Assembly (NCBI RefSeq): GCF_026342435.1
Contig: NZ_JAPEMT010000001.1
Location: 1,103,501-1,167,500, forward strand
Direction of reading: 5' to 3'
Length of the DNA: 64,000 nt
Origin: Streptomyces sp. NBC_00237
Lineage (GTDB): Bacteria > Actinomycetota > Actinomycetes > Streptomycetales > Streptomycetaceae
In this document: positions 46,164-55,262 of the stretch, in pieces
How positions within the stretch are numbered: the first letter of the stretch is position 1
Layout of the letters: each line of letters opens with the position of its first letter
Made by a program: the position numbers and the translations under genes
Notes under the pieces: model-generated
The model's database searches: none
What the model saw: the letters and a program-made list of their open reading frames with translations, nothing else
What the model was told of the DNA's origin: nothing

Positions 46164-46427
46164 ATGACCGAGCTGTTCCAGCAACTGCTGGTCGAGGACG
46201 CGGACGAGGAACTCGGCTGGCAGGAGCGCGCATTGTGCGCCCAGACCGATCCCGAGTCCTTCTTTCCCGAGAAGGGTGGTTCCACCCGTGAGGCAAAGAA
46301 GGTCTGCCTCGCCTGTGAAGTCCGCTCCGAATGCCTTGAATATGCCTTGTCGAATGACGAACGCTTCGGAATCTGGGGCGGATTGTCCGAGCGTGAACGC
46401 CGGAGACTGAAGAAGGCCGCGGTCTGA
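46164..46427 (+). CDS. whiB: Developmental regulator WhiB
   Basis: 87 residues, the size and sequence of WhiB itself: TELFQQLLVEDADEELGWQ N-terminus, four iron-sulfur cysteines C25, C48, C51, C57 (ALCAQTDPESFF, VCLACEVRSECLEYAL), GIWGG turn at 69-73 and basic C-terminus SERERRRLKKAAV. The [4Fe-4S] protein works with WhiA to control sporulation septation and chromosome segregation. Single-gene unit with a strong terminator; its long upstream region holds candidate developmental promoters. Confidence 0.97.
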   Translation: MTELFQQLLVEDADEELGWQERALCAQTDPESFFPEKGGSTREAKKVCLACEVRSECLEYALSNDERFGIWGGLSERERRRLKKAAV

Positions 46428-46525
46428 GCGGTATATGCGGGGCGGCCCCCGAACGAACAGCCGCACCGCCCGCGGTGCCCCGGCCGCACCGCCCCAGCAA
46501 AACAGCACAAGGCAGTACACAACGA

Positions 46526-46566
46526 ACGGTCCGCCGCCTGCCCCTTCCCCGCAGGCGGCGGACCGT
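46526..46566 (+). terminator. whiB terminator
   Basis: ACGGTCCGCCGCCTGC / GCAGGCGGCGGACCGT, perfect 16 bp stem, nine-base loop, 99 bases past the whiB stop. The rest of the 280-base gap to the next gene has no other feature. Confidence 0.9.
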
Positions 46567-46707
46567 CTGCATGTGCAGCCGTTAGTGTGGGCCGCTGTCC
46601 GGCGATCGCACCCGGCGCCCCCACGGGCACTCGCGTGCGCCGCAGTCAGCGTTAACCAGCCTTCCGGGGGGCGACCCCCGGACCCCGGCCGGAGGGCCCG
46701 TACGTCG

Positions 46708-49700
46708 ATGTCCGTCAGTCAACCAACGGCCCCGTACGCGGCCGCCGCCACCCCGCCCGAGTTCCCCCGCCACGTCGTCACCGCCGTACTCGTCTCCCAC
46801 GACGGTGCGCGCTGGCTCCCCGACGTGCTGCGGGGACTCCTCGGCCAGGAACGCCCGGTGCAGAACGCCGTCGCCGCCGACACCGGCAGCGCCGACGACT
46901 CCGCCCGGCTCGTCACCGAGGCATTCGGCGACGAACGCGTCCTGCACCTCGCCCGCCGCACCGGCTTCGGCACGGCCGTCGAGGAAGCCGTCCGCACGGC
47001 AGGCGTCCTCACCCCCGAGGAACTGCCGTACCTGAAGAAGCCCAGCGGCTGGGACCCCGTCAGCCGGCAGTGGCGCGACGACGCCTACGACCAGCCCGAC
47101 CTGCCGCACGGCGAACCGGTCCAGTGGCTGTGGCTCCTGCACGACGACTGCGCCCCCGCACCCGACGCCCTCGCCGAACTCCTGCGGGTCGCCGACTCCG
47201 ACCACACCGCTGCCATCGTCGGACCCAAGCTGCGCGGCTGGTACGACAAGAAGCAGCTCCTGGAAGTCGGCGTCTCCATCGCCAACTCCGGCCGCCGCTG
47301 GACCGGCCTGGACCGCCGCGAACAGGACCAGGGCCAGCACGACCAGGTCCGCTCCGTCCTCTCCGTCTCCAGCGCGGGCATGCTGATCCGCCGCGACGTC
47401 TGGGAACAGCTCGGCGGCTTCGACCGTCACCTGCCCCTGATGCGCGACGACGTCGACCTGTGCTGGCGCGCGCACGCCGCAGGACACAGCGTCCTGGTCG
47501 CCCCCGACGCCTCCGTACGGCACGCCGAGGCATCCGCCCGCGAACGCCGCACCGTCGACTGCGTGGGCCGGGGCGTCGCCAACCCGCACCGCGTCGACAA
47601 GGCCGGCGCCGTCTACACGATGCTCGCCAACGCCCGGGGGGCCGTCCTCCCGTACGTCCTGCTGCGGCTCGTCGTCGGCACCCTCCTGCGCACGCTCGCC
47701 TACCTCGTCGGCAAGGTGCCGGGACAGGCCGTCGACGAAGTCACCGGACTGCTCAGCGTCCTGCTCCGCCCCGGACGCGTCCTCGCCGCCCGCAAAGCGC
47801 GCGGCAAGGGCGTGATCGACCCCTCCGAACTGCGCCCCCTGTTCCCGCCGCCCGGCGCCACCCTGCGCGCCACCGTCGAACAGGTCGCGGGCTCCTTCGG
47901 CAGCGGCAACGAGGCCGAGACCGGCGGCTCCCGGCACGGCGCCGTCGAGTCGGGACCCGGCGGCGACGACGCCGACTTCCTGGAGGTCGAGCAGTTCGCC
48001 CGGGTCAAGAAGGTCGCCCGCAAGCCGGGCCCCGTCCTCTTCGCCCTGCTGCTCCTCGTCGCCCTGGTCGCCTGCCGCGAGCTCCTCGTCGGTGACGCCC
48101 TGGCCGGAGGCGCCCTCCTGCCGTCCCCCGAGAGCGCCTCCGAGCTCTGGTCCCGCTACGCCCACTCCTGGCACCCCACCGGCACCGGCGGCACCCAGTC
48201 CGCCCCGCCCTACCTGGCACTCCTGGCCTCCTTCGCGACCCTCCTCCTGGGCTCCACGAACGCCGCCCTGACCGTGCTCCTGGTGTGCTCGGTGCCGCTG
48301 GCCGGACTCACCGCGTACTTCGCCTCCCGGCCCCTGGTCGAGTCCCGCCTGCTGCGCGCCTGGGCGTCCGTCGCGTACGCCTTCCTGCCCGCCGTCACCG
48401 GTGCGCTCGCGGGCGGCCGGATCGGCACGGCAGTCCTCGCCGTACTGCTGCCGCTGATCGCCCGCTGCGCCGTCTCCGCCAGCGGCGCACGCGCCACTGC
48501 CGGTGCGCGTTCCAGCTGGCGCTCCGTATGGGCGTACGCACTCCTGCTCACCCTCGCGACGGCGTTCACCCCCGTCGTGTGGCCCCTCGCGGCACTCCTC
48601 GGCATCGGCGTCCTGGTGCTGCGGCGCAACGACATCACCGCGTACGCACTGCGCTTTGTGGCGGCGATCGGCACACCACTGCTGGTGCTCGCGCCGTGGT
48701 CCCTGTCCCTGCTGACCGAACCTGCCTCCCTGCTGCGCGAGGCGGGCCTTCCCTACGGCGGCGGCGCGGCCACCCCGCTGGACCTCCTGGGCATCAGCCC
48801 CGGCGGCCCGAAGACAGCGGGCGGGCTGCTCCTCATCGGCATCGTGCTGGCCGCCCTGGCCGCCCTCCTGCGCGGCGAGCGCCAGTTCGCCGTCCGCAGC
48901 GCCTGGGTGGTCGCGATCCTCGCCCTCGTGTTCGCCGTCCTGGCCAACCGCGACGGCTGGGCCGGGCCCGCCACCCTCGTCTACGGCCTCGCCCTGATCG
49001 CCGCCACGGTGCTCGGCGCGGACGGCGCCCGTGAACGCGTCGCCTCGCAGAACTTCGGCTGGCGCCAGCCCGTCGCCGTACTGATCGCCGCAGCCGCCGC
49101 ACTGGGTCCCGTACTGGCCGCCGTCGGGTGGATGTTCGTCGGCGCGGCCGACCCGATCGGCCGCCGCGACCCCGTACAGGTGCCCGCCTTCGTCGCGGAG
49201 GAGTCCACCACCCGCGACCAGCCGCGCACCCTCGTGCTCGGCGGCGGCTCCGCCGACAAGGTGGCGTACTCCCTGCTCCGGGGCTCCGGCGGACGTCTCG
49301 GCGACGCCGAACTCACCCGAGCGGGCGGCTCCGCCCCGAACCTCGACAAGATCGTCTCCAACCTGGTCGCGGGCTCCGGCGCCGACCAGGCAGGACAGCT
49401 CGGCGGCTACGCCGTGCGTTACGTCCTCGTCCGCGACGGCGTCGCCGCCCGGCAGATGAGCCGCGTCCTGGACTCCACCCCCGGCCTCATCCGCCTCAGC
49501 CAGCTCGACGGCAGCGCCCTGTGGCGCGTCGAACGCCAGGTCGCCCGCCTCATGATCGTCTCGCCCCGGAAGGGCGCGGAGCCGGTCCCGGTCGCCGCGC
49601 AGCCCATCGAGGCGCACACCACCGTCAAGGAGGGCGACGAGGGCCGCGTGCTGCGCCTCGCGGACAGCGCCGCCCCCGGCTGGAAGGCCACCCTCGACGG

Positions 49701-50544
49701 CCGCGAGCTCACCAAGAAGACCCTCGACGGCTGGGCCCAGGGCTTCGAACTGCCCGCCCAGGGGGGCAAGCTCGACCTGACGTACAAGGCCCCGCTCACC
49801 CACACCGCCTGGCTGTGGGCGCAGGGCGCGCTCGCCGTCGTCCTCGTGGTGCTCGCGCTGCCGGGCCGCCGCCGCGAGATCGACGACGACCTGCCCGATT
49901 CCGGCGCGGCGGCCGCAGCGGACTTCCCCGCGGCCCCCGTCGAGGGCGAGGGCCGCAGGGCCCGCAGGCTCCGCGCCGCCGCCGAGGCGGAGGCGGAGCA
50001 GGCACCGGAACCGGCCCCCGTCGCCGACCCGTACGCCTCCCCGTACCCGGACCAGGAGGGCGCTCCCGACGCCCCCTTCGCCGCGGTGCCCCCCCAGGGC
50101 GCGTACGGCGAGTGGGACGCCCAGTCGTACGCCAACGCGGGCGCAGGGCAGGGGCAGGGCCAGTACGGCGCCCAGGACCCCTACCAGCAGCCGCAGCAGG
50201 GCTACGGCGACAACGGCTACGACTACGACCCGTACGGCTACACCCAGCAGCCGTCGCAGGACACCCCGGCCCAGGAGCAGCCGCAGCAGCAGCCGTTCGA
50301 CGCCTTCGGGAACAACACCGGCACAGGCGACGGCGGAAGCACCGGCAGTGGCACCGGCAGTGGCTACTACGGCACCCCCGGCGCCCAGCAGCCCTCGCAC
50401 GGCCAGCAGCCGCCCGCGTACAGCCCCCAGCCGTACGACCCCTACGCGGACGACCAGGGCGACACCCCGCACGGCTCCGGCGACGGACGCCCGTACGACC
50501 CGCAGAACGACCGGCAGCGCCCCGACGGGAGCAACAACCGATGA
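46708..50544 (+). CDS. Giant GT2 glycosyltransferase / polytopic membrane protein with Q/G/Y-rich tail
   Basis: 1278 residues from ATG 46708 (GGAGG 13 bases upstream; an earlier GTG start cannot be excluded). Residues ~20-300: GT2 domain (VTAVLVSHDGARWLPDVLRG, LWLLHDDCAPAPDALAELL, RDDVDLCWRAHAAGHSV). Residues ~440-830: about ten membrane helices. ~830-1050: extracytoplasmic domain. One further helix near 1060, then a ~180-residue low-complexity Gln/Gly/Tyr/Pro tail (YQQPQQGYGDNGYDYDPYGY). Translationally coupled to the DUF5719 gene. Likely builds or exports an envelope glycan; substrate unknown. Confidence 0.9.
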   Translation: MSVSQPTAPYAAAATPPEFPRHVVTAVLVSHDGARWLPDVLRGLLGQERPVQNAVAADTGSADDSARLVTEAFGDERVLHLARRTGFGTAVEEAVRTAGVLTPEELPYLKKPSGWDPVSRQWRDDAYDQPDLPHGEPVQWLWLLHDDCAPAPDALAELLRVADSDHTAAIVGPKLRGWYDKKQLLEVGVSIANSGRRWTGLDRREQDQGQHDQVRSVLSVSSAGMLIRRDVWEQLGGFDRHLPLMRDDVDLCWRAHAAGHSVLVAPDASVRHAEASARERRTVDCVGRGVANPHRVDKAGAVYTMLANARGAVLPYVLLRLVVGTLLRTLAYLVGKVPGQAVDEVTGLLSVLLRPGRVLAARKARGKGVIDPSELRPLFPPPGATLRATVEQVAGSFGSGNEAETGGSRHGAVESGPGGDDADFLEVEQFARVKKVARKPGPVLFALLLLVALVACRELLVGDALAGGALLPSPESASELWSRYAHSWHPTGTGGTQSAPPYLALLASFATLLLGSTNAALTVLLVCSVPLAGLTAYFASRPLVESRLLRAWASVAYAFLPAVTGALAGGRIGTAVLAVLLPLIARCAVSASGARATAGARSSWRSVWAYALLLTLATAFTPVVWPLAALLGIGVLVLRRNDITAYALRFVAAIGTPLLVLAPWSLSLLTEPASLLREAGLPYGGGAATPLDLLGISPGGPKTAGGLLLIGIVLAALAALLRGERQFAVRSAWVVAILALVFAVLANRDGWAGPATLVYGLALIAATVLGADGARERVASQNFGWRQPVAVLIAAAAALGPVLAAVGWMFVGAADPIGRRDPVQVPAFVAEESTTRDQPRTLVLGGGSADKVAYSLLRGSGGRLGDAELTRAGGSAPNLDKIVSNLVAGSGADQAGQLGGYAVRYVLVRDGVAARQMSRVLDSTPGLIRLSQLDGSALWRVERQVARLMIVSPRKGAEPVPVAAQPIEAHTTVKEGDEGRVLRLADSAAPGWKATLDGRELTKKTLDGWAQGFELPAQGGKLDLTYKAPLTHTAWLWAQGALAVVLVVLALPGRRREIDDDLPDSGAAAAADFPAAPVEGEGRRARRLRAAAEAEAEQAPEPAPVADPYASPYPDQEGAPDAPFAAVPPQGAYGEWDAQSYANAGAGQGQGQYGAQDPYQQPQQGYGDNGYDYDPYGYTQQPSQDTPAQEQPQQQPFDAFGNNTGTGDGGSTGSGTGSGYYGTPGAQQPSHGQQPPAYSPQPYDPYADDQGDTPHGSGDGRPYDPQNDRQRPDGSNNR

Positions 50545-52025
50545 ACCGCACCACCCTCTCCCTGATCGGCGCGGTCGTCGCCCTCGCCGCCGTCACCGGC
50601 TTCGCCACGATCGCCGCCCCGTCGGGCGGCCCGGACGCGAAGAGCACCGGGACGGCCGCCGCCCGGCTGCCCGTGGAACGCTCCAGCCTGCTGTGTCCCA
50701 CGCCCAGCTCCTCCGACCTCGCGGAGACGACGTACACCTCCTTCACGCCCAAGGGCGGCGCGGCGGACGCGAAGCCCGGCACGGCGGAGCTGGCCCCCGC
50801 GGCGTCCGGGGGCAAGACCGCCAAAAAGCCCACCATCAGCCTCAAGGTGCCGGGAACGCCCGTTACGGCGTCCGCGAGCGGCCCGGAGTCCCCTGCCCTC
50901 GTCGGCACCGCGGACGGCGCTCTGGCGCCCGGCTGGGCGGCCCAGCAGACCACCAAGGTCAACGCCGGGACCGGCCGCGGCCTGCTCGGCGTGAGCTGCT
51001 CCGCACCCGACACCGAATTCTGGTTCCCCGGAGTGAGCACCGCCGACACCCGCCAGGACTACGTCCACCTCACCAACCCGGACGACTCCGCCGCCGTCGC
51101 CGACATCGAGCTGTACGGCCCCGAGGGCGCCGTCAAGTCCGAGGAGGGGGAGGGCATCACCGTCCCGCCGCACTCCACCGTCCCCGTCCTGCTGTCCACC
51201 CTGTCGTCGGCGAAGATCGCCGACGGGACGGTGCACGTCACCACCCGCGCGGGCCGCGTCGGCGCGGCGGTGCAGGCACTGGAGGACAAGGCGGGCGGCG
51301 ACTGGCTGACCGCCTCCGCCGACCCCTCGGGCAGCGTCGTGCTCCCCGCCGTCCCCGCCGACGCCACCTCCGTGCGCCTGGTGGTGTTCGCCACCGGTGA
51401 CGCCGACGCCGACGTCAAGGTGAAACTGGCGGGCGCCAACGGCTCCCTCACCCCGGCCGGCGCGGAGTCCCTCCACGTCAAGTCCCGGATGACGGCATCC
51501 CTCGATCTGGGCAACGTCGCCAGGGGCGAGGCCGGCGCCCTGGTGCTCACCCCGTCGGAGGGCAACAAGAGCGCCCCCGTGGTGGCCGCCATGCGCGTCG
51601 TGCGCGGCCTGAAGGACAAGCAGGAGGTCGCCTACGTCCCCGCGACCGCCCCCGTCGGCGCCCGCTCCACCGCCGCCGACAACAGGGCCCAGAGCTCGGT
51701 GCTCTCCCTCACCGCCCCGGGCGCCGCGGGCGAGGTCCGCGTCACGGCCTCGGCGGGCAGCGGCGGCGGCGAGCCCACCACCAAGACCTTCAAGGTCAAG
51801 GCAGGCACGACCCTGTCGGTGGCGGCCCCCGTGCCGACCGGTCTGAAGGGCACGTACGCGCTCACCGTGGAGCAGGTCTCGGGCGGCCCGGTGCACGCGG
51901 CCCGCATCCTGACGGTCATGGAGGACCGCATTCCGATGTTCACGGTCCAGCCGATGCCGGACGACAAGGGCACGGTCGTGGTCCCCCGGGCCACCAACGA
52001 CCTCTCGGTCCTGGACGCCGGCTGA
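50541..52025 (+). CDS. Exported DUF5719-family protein
   Basis: 494 residues, ATG overlapping the preceding stop (ATGA). N-terminal membrane anchor or signal (LSLIGAVVALAAVTGFATIA), then repeated beta-sandwich modules (FWFPGVSTADTRQDYVHLTNP, VADIELYGPEGAVKSEEG, VPPHSTVPVLLSTL). The family assignment is from recognition, not a search. Coupling to the giant GT2 protein, and the same pairing in other actinobacteria, suggests the two act together at the membrane surface. Confidence 0.8.
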   Translation: MNRTTLSLIGAVVALAAVTGFATIAAPSGGPDAKSTGTAAARLPVERSSLLCPTPSSSDLAETTYTSFTPKGGAADAKPGTAELAPAASGGKTAKKPTISLKVPGTPVTASASGPESPALVGTADGALAPGWAAQQTTKVNAGTGRGLLGVSCSAPDTEFWFPGVSTADTRQDYVHLTNPDDSAAVADIELYGPEGAVKSEEGEGITVPPHSTVPVLLSTLSSAKIADGTVHVTTRAGRVGAAVQALEDKAGGDWLTASADPSGSVVLPAVPADATSVRLVVFATGDADADVKVKLAGANGSLTPAGAESLHVKSRMTASLDLGNVARGEAGALVLTPSEGNKSAPVVAAMRVVRGLKDKQEVAYVPATAPVGARSTAADNRAQSSVLSLTAPGAAGEVRVTASAGSGGGEPTTKTFKVKAGTTLSVAAPVPTGLKGTYALTVEQVSGGPVHAARILTVMEDRIPMFTVQPMPDDKGTVVVPRATNDLSVLDAG

Positions 52026-52034
52026 CCCGGAGGT

Positions 52035-52051
52035 CCCGGGCGAAGCCCGGG
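52035..52051 (+). terminator. Weak hairpin after DUF5719 gene
   Basis: CCCGGGC-GAA-GCCCGGG, seven bp, nine bases past the stop codon. Confidence 0.5.
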
Positions 52052-52138
52052 GGAACGAGGGAAGGGCGGATAGGGGACCGGCCCCGCGCAGCGGCCCGCC
52101 CCCCACTCACCCGCACAGTCGGAACCCCCGTCAGAACA

Positions 52139-52160
52139 GGGGCACCAGCACTGGTGCCCC
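52139..52160. terminator. Bidirectional hairpin between DUF5719 and zincin genes
   Basis: GGGGCACCAG / CTGGTGCCCC, nearly loopless ten bp palindrome between two convergent genes. Confidence 0.7.
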
Positions 52161-52177
52161 GCACCCACCCGGGAGCC

Positions 52178-52681
52178 TCACTCCTGCCCGTACCGAGGAT
52201 CCACCGACTCCGGCGCCAGCCCCAGCAACTCCGCCACCTGCTCCACCACCACCTCGTGCACCAGCAGCGCCCGCTCGTCCCGACTCTTCGTACGGATCTC
52301 CACCGGCCGCCGGTAAACCACCACACACGCGGGACGCCCGTCCGCGCCAGGCACCACCCCACCGAGCGGCACGGGCTCGTCCGACCACTCCTCGGCGCCG
52401 TCCCCCCCGCCCGCCCGCGGCACGTCGAGCACCAGGAACTCGACCTCGGCCAGCTGCGGCCAACGCCGCTCCAGCCGTTCCACCGAGTCGTGCACGAGAT
52501 CGCCGAAGACCTCCGCCCTGCTGGCGGAGAGCGGCACCTGGGGCGGCGCGACGGGGCCGCGCATGCCGCGCCCGTGGCGGTCCCGCCTGCGCGGCCGGGG
52601 GCCCGTGGGCAGCGGCTGAGCGGCCTGCGGGCCGGGTGCGTGCGGATCGGGGGAGCGGGGCGGTCCGAAACTGTCCATCAC
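52178..52681 (-). CDS. Zincin-like metallopeptidase family protein
   Basis: 167 residues from GTG 52681 (ATG 52678 follows directly). A Pro/Arg-rich N-terminus of ~50 residues, then a zincin_1-like domain: FGDLVHDSVERLERRWPQLA, VEFLVLDVP, VVVYRRPVEIRTKSRDERAL and LVHEVVVEQVAELLG. The zinc motif reads HEVVVEQ instead of canonical HExxH, so the third ligand is altered. TACGCT six bases upstream of GTG suggests a leaderless mRNA. Conserved next to whiB/manB in actinobacteria. Confidence 0.82.
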   Translation of the reverse strand: MMDSFGPPRSPDPHAPGPQAAQPLPTGPRPRRRDRHGRGMRGPVAPPQVPLSASRAEVFGDLVHDSVERLERRWPQLAEVEFLVLDVPRAGGGDGAEEWSDEPVPLGGVVPGADGRPACVVVYRRPVEIRTKSRDERALLVHEVVVEQVAELLGLAPESVDPRYGQE

Positions 52682-53000
52682 TGACGCAGCGTAGCCCTCC
52701 GCGGAGCACGGTGATCCAGCTCCCGTCCGGGTACTCCGACTGTCGCAGAATGATCATTCCAGCCAATTACGGGCTCGTTTTCGCACCCGTATACGACCGC
52801 GTCCCCCACCGAAGTCGACGCCTTTCCTCCCCGACAAGGACCGCCACAGGGCCCGGCCACCCCCACCCCGGCCACTCTCCCCGCAGGTCAGAACCCCCCT
52901 CCCGGCAATACCCGCGCCAGCCGCCCGAGAACGACACGGTGGGGTGACGTCGGGAGAGAGTCGTCGCGGCCCGTTCAAGAGTGCGGTAGCGTCCCACCTC

Positions 53001-53381
53001 GTGAGCCCTGTACGTCGCTGTTCGCGCACTGCGTGCGGTCGCCCTGCCGTCGCGACACTGACGTACGTCTACGCGGACTCGACCGCAGTCCTCGGTCCGC
53101 TCGCCACCTACGCCGAGCCCCACTGCTACGACCTGTGCGCCGAGCACTCCGACCGCCTGACCGCACCCCGCGGCTGGGACGTCGTGCGTCTCACCGACGG
53201 CTCCGCACCGGCCCGGCCCAGCGGCGACGACCTCGAAGCCCTCGCCAACGCGGTCCGCGAGGCCGCCAGGCCGCACGACCGCCCCGCCGACCCCGACGCC
53301 AACAGTGCGCGCACGGCGAACCCGGCCTCCCCCTCCGCCGCCCGCCGAGGCCACCTGCGGGTGCTCCGCTCGCCCGAGTAG
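53001..53381 (+). CDS. DUF3499-family protein
   Basis: 126 residues from GTG 53001. Begins RRCSRTACGRPAVATLTYVYADSTAV and continues YAEPHCYDLCAEHSDRLTAPRGWDVVRL: two CxxxxC/CxxxC pairs with a His that could bind zinc. The C-terminal third is variable. TAGCGT eight bases before GTG and no ribosome site: leaderless candidate. Function unknown; conserved upstream of manB in actinobacteria including mycobacteria. An in-frame ATG at 52944 adds non-conserved residues and is rejected. Confidence 0.88.
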   Translation: MSPVRRCSRTACGRPAVATLTYVYADSTAVLGPLATYAEPHCYDLCAEHSDRLTAPRGWDVVRLTDGSAPARPSGDDLEALANAVREAARPHDRPADPDANSARTANPASPSAARRGHLRVLRSPE

Positions 53382-53489
53382 GCACCGCCGCCGGTCCCGC
53401 TCCTTCGGCCCAGCCCATAGGAACGTCGCCGTACGCATACCTACGGGTAGTTTGGGTCGTCCGAACAGGACTTTCCGGAGGGGTGGCCC

Positions 53490-54854
53490 GTGGCTGCAGA
53501 TCTGTCACAGCTCGTGAAGGCGTACGACGTACGCGGAGTGGTCCCCGACCAGTGGGACGAGCGCCTCGCCGCACTCTTCGGAGCAGCTTTCGTGCAGGTC
53601 ACCGGCGCGGACGCGATCGCCGTCGGCCATGACATGCGCCCCTCGTCACCCGGCCTCGCGCGTGCTTTCGCCGAGGGCGCGGCGGCCCTCGGCGCGGACG
53701 TCACCGAGATCGGCCTCTGTTCGACCGACCAGCTCTACTACGCGTCGGGCGCCCTCGACATCCCGGGCGCGATGTTCACCGCCTCGCACAACCCGGCCCA
53801 GTACAACGGCATCAAGATGTGCCGTGCGGGCGCCGCCCCGGTCGGCCAGGACACCGGCCTCGCCGAGATCCGCACCCTCGTCGAGCAGTGGTCCGAGACC
53901 GGAGCCCCCACCCCCAGCGCGACGCCGGGAACCCTCACCTCCCGCGACACGTTGGACGACTACGCGGCGCACCTCCTCTCCCTCGTCGACCTCTCCTCGA
54001 TGCGCCCCCTCAAGGTCGTCGTCGACGCGGGCAACGGCATGGGCGGCCACACGGTCCCCACCGTCTTCGCCTCCCTCCCCATCACCCTCATTCCCCTCTA
54101 CTTCGAACTCGACGGCACCTTCCCCAACCACGAGGCGAACCCGCTCGACCCGAAGAACATCGTCGACCTCCAGGCCCGCGTGCTCGCCGAGGGCGCCGAC
54201 CTCGGCCTCGCCTTCGACGGCGACGCCGACCGCTGCTTCGTCGTCGACGAGAACGGCAAGGGCGTGTCCCCTTCCGCCATCACCGCTCTCGTCGCCGCCC
54301 GCGAACTGGCGCGCAACGGCGGCCACGGCACCGTGATCCACAACCTGATCACCTCCTGGTCCGTCCCCGAAGTCGTCCGCGAACACGGCGGAACCCCCGT
54401 CCGCACCCGCGTCGGCCACTCGTTCATCAAGGCCGAGATGGCCACCCACAACGCCATCTTCGGCGGCGAACACTCGGCCCACTACTACTTCAAGGACTTC
54501 TGGAACGCGGACACGGGCATGCTCGCCGCCCTCCACGTCCTGTCCGCCCTCGGCAGTCGGCCCACCCCCCTCTCCGCCCTCCTGGCGTCCTACGACCGCT
54601 ACACCGGCTCCGGCGAAATCAACTCGACGGTCGCCGACCAGTCCGCCAGCACCGCAGCCGTCGCGGCCGCCTTCGCCTCCCACCCCGACGCCACCGTCGA
54701 CCACCTCGACGGCCTCACCGTCACCACCCCCGACTGGTGGTTCAACCTCCGCGCCTCCAACACGGAACCCCTCCTCCGCCTCAACGTGGAAGCCCGCGAC
54801 GAACCCACCATGCTCAAGATCCGCGACAACGTCCTCTCCCTCCTCCACCCCTAA
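53490..54854 (+). CDS. manB: Phosphomannomutase / phosphoglucomutase
   Basis: 454 residues from GTG 53490 (GGAGG upstream). Alpha-D-phosphohexomutase: phospho-serine S99 in FTASHNPAQYNGIK, magnesium loop FDGDADRCF (D243, D245, D247), sugar loop GGEHSAHYYFKDF, phosphate loop RASNTEPLLRLNVEA. Interconverts mannose-6-phosphate and mannose-1-phosphate between ManA (56858) and the guanylyltransferase (40201). Its 3' flank is a large tandem repeat. Confidence 0.95.
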   Translation: MAADLSQLVKAYDVRGVVPDQWDERLAALFGAAFVQVTGADAIAVGHDMRPSSPGLARAFAEGAAALGADVTEIGLCSTDQLYYASGALDIPGAMFTASHNPAQYNGIKMCRAGAAPVGQDTGLAEIRTLVEQWSETGAPTPSATPGTLTSRDTLDDYAAHLLSLVDLSSMRPLKVVVDAGNGMGGHTVPTVFASLPITLIPLYFELDGTFPNHEANPLDPKNIVDLQARVLAEGADLGLAFDGDADRCFVVDENGKGVSPSAITALVAARELARNGGHGTVIHNLITSWSVPEVVREHGGTPVRTRVGHSFIKAEMATHNAIFGGEHSAHYYFKDFWNADTGMLAALHVLSALGSRPTPLSALLASYDRYTGSGEINSTVADQSASTAAVAAAFASHPDATVDHLDGLTVTTPDWWFNLRASNTEPLLRLNVEARDEPTMLKIRDNVLSLLHP

Positions 54855-54875
54855 CCCCGCCCACCCCCCTCCGCC

Positions 54876-55029
54876 CAGCCCCCTCGGGCTCCGCCCGCCT
54901 TGCCCCCTCGGGCTCCGCCTCGCCGAGCCTCCTTGGGCTCCGCCTCGCCTAGCCCCCTTGGGCTCCGCTTCCGCCGAGCCTCCTTGGGCTCCGCCTCGCC
55001 TAGCCCCCTCGGGCTCCGCTTCCGCCTAG
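54876..55029. repeat. 25-26-base tandem repeat downstream of manB
   Basis: About six units of CTCCTTGGGCTCCGCCTCGC plus CTAGC type, alternating CCTTGGG/CCTCGGG and GCCTCG/GCTTCC variants, running into the dispersed repeat at 55029. The reverse complement of the same units is at 1-100. Confidence 0.88.
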
Positions 55030-55132
55030 CCTCCTTGGGCGGCGGGGCCGCCCCCCCGGGGGCGGAACGGGCGGGCAAGGGGGCGGCCCCCTCCGCTCCG
55101 GGCCCACCCCGGAGCACCCCCGCCCCACCCCG
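55029..55132. repeat. ~104-base dispersed intergenic repeat, copy B
   Basis: Nearly identical to 42298-42402, same orientation. With the preceding tandem array it fills most of the 408-base gap between manB and the Trm112 gene; the last 130 bases are C-rich and carry only the ribosome site of that gene. Confidence 0.88.
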
Positions 55133-55262
55133 AGGGCCCGCACCCACTCACCACCGCGCCTGCGGAGCCCCCACCCCAAGGGCCCCCACCCCCACCCCAC
55201 CCCAGCGATAAGCTGACACAGCCCGACCGAGCCCCGCCAAACCCCCCGAAGGGACCACCCCC

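Noticed and set aside
46582..50472. 1296-residue - strand open frame opposite the giant GT2 gene
   Set aside because: Antisense shadow; the + strand frame has GT2 motifs, helices and correct codon bias.
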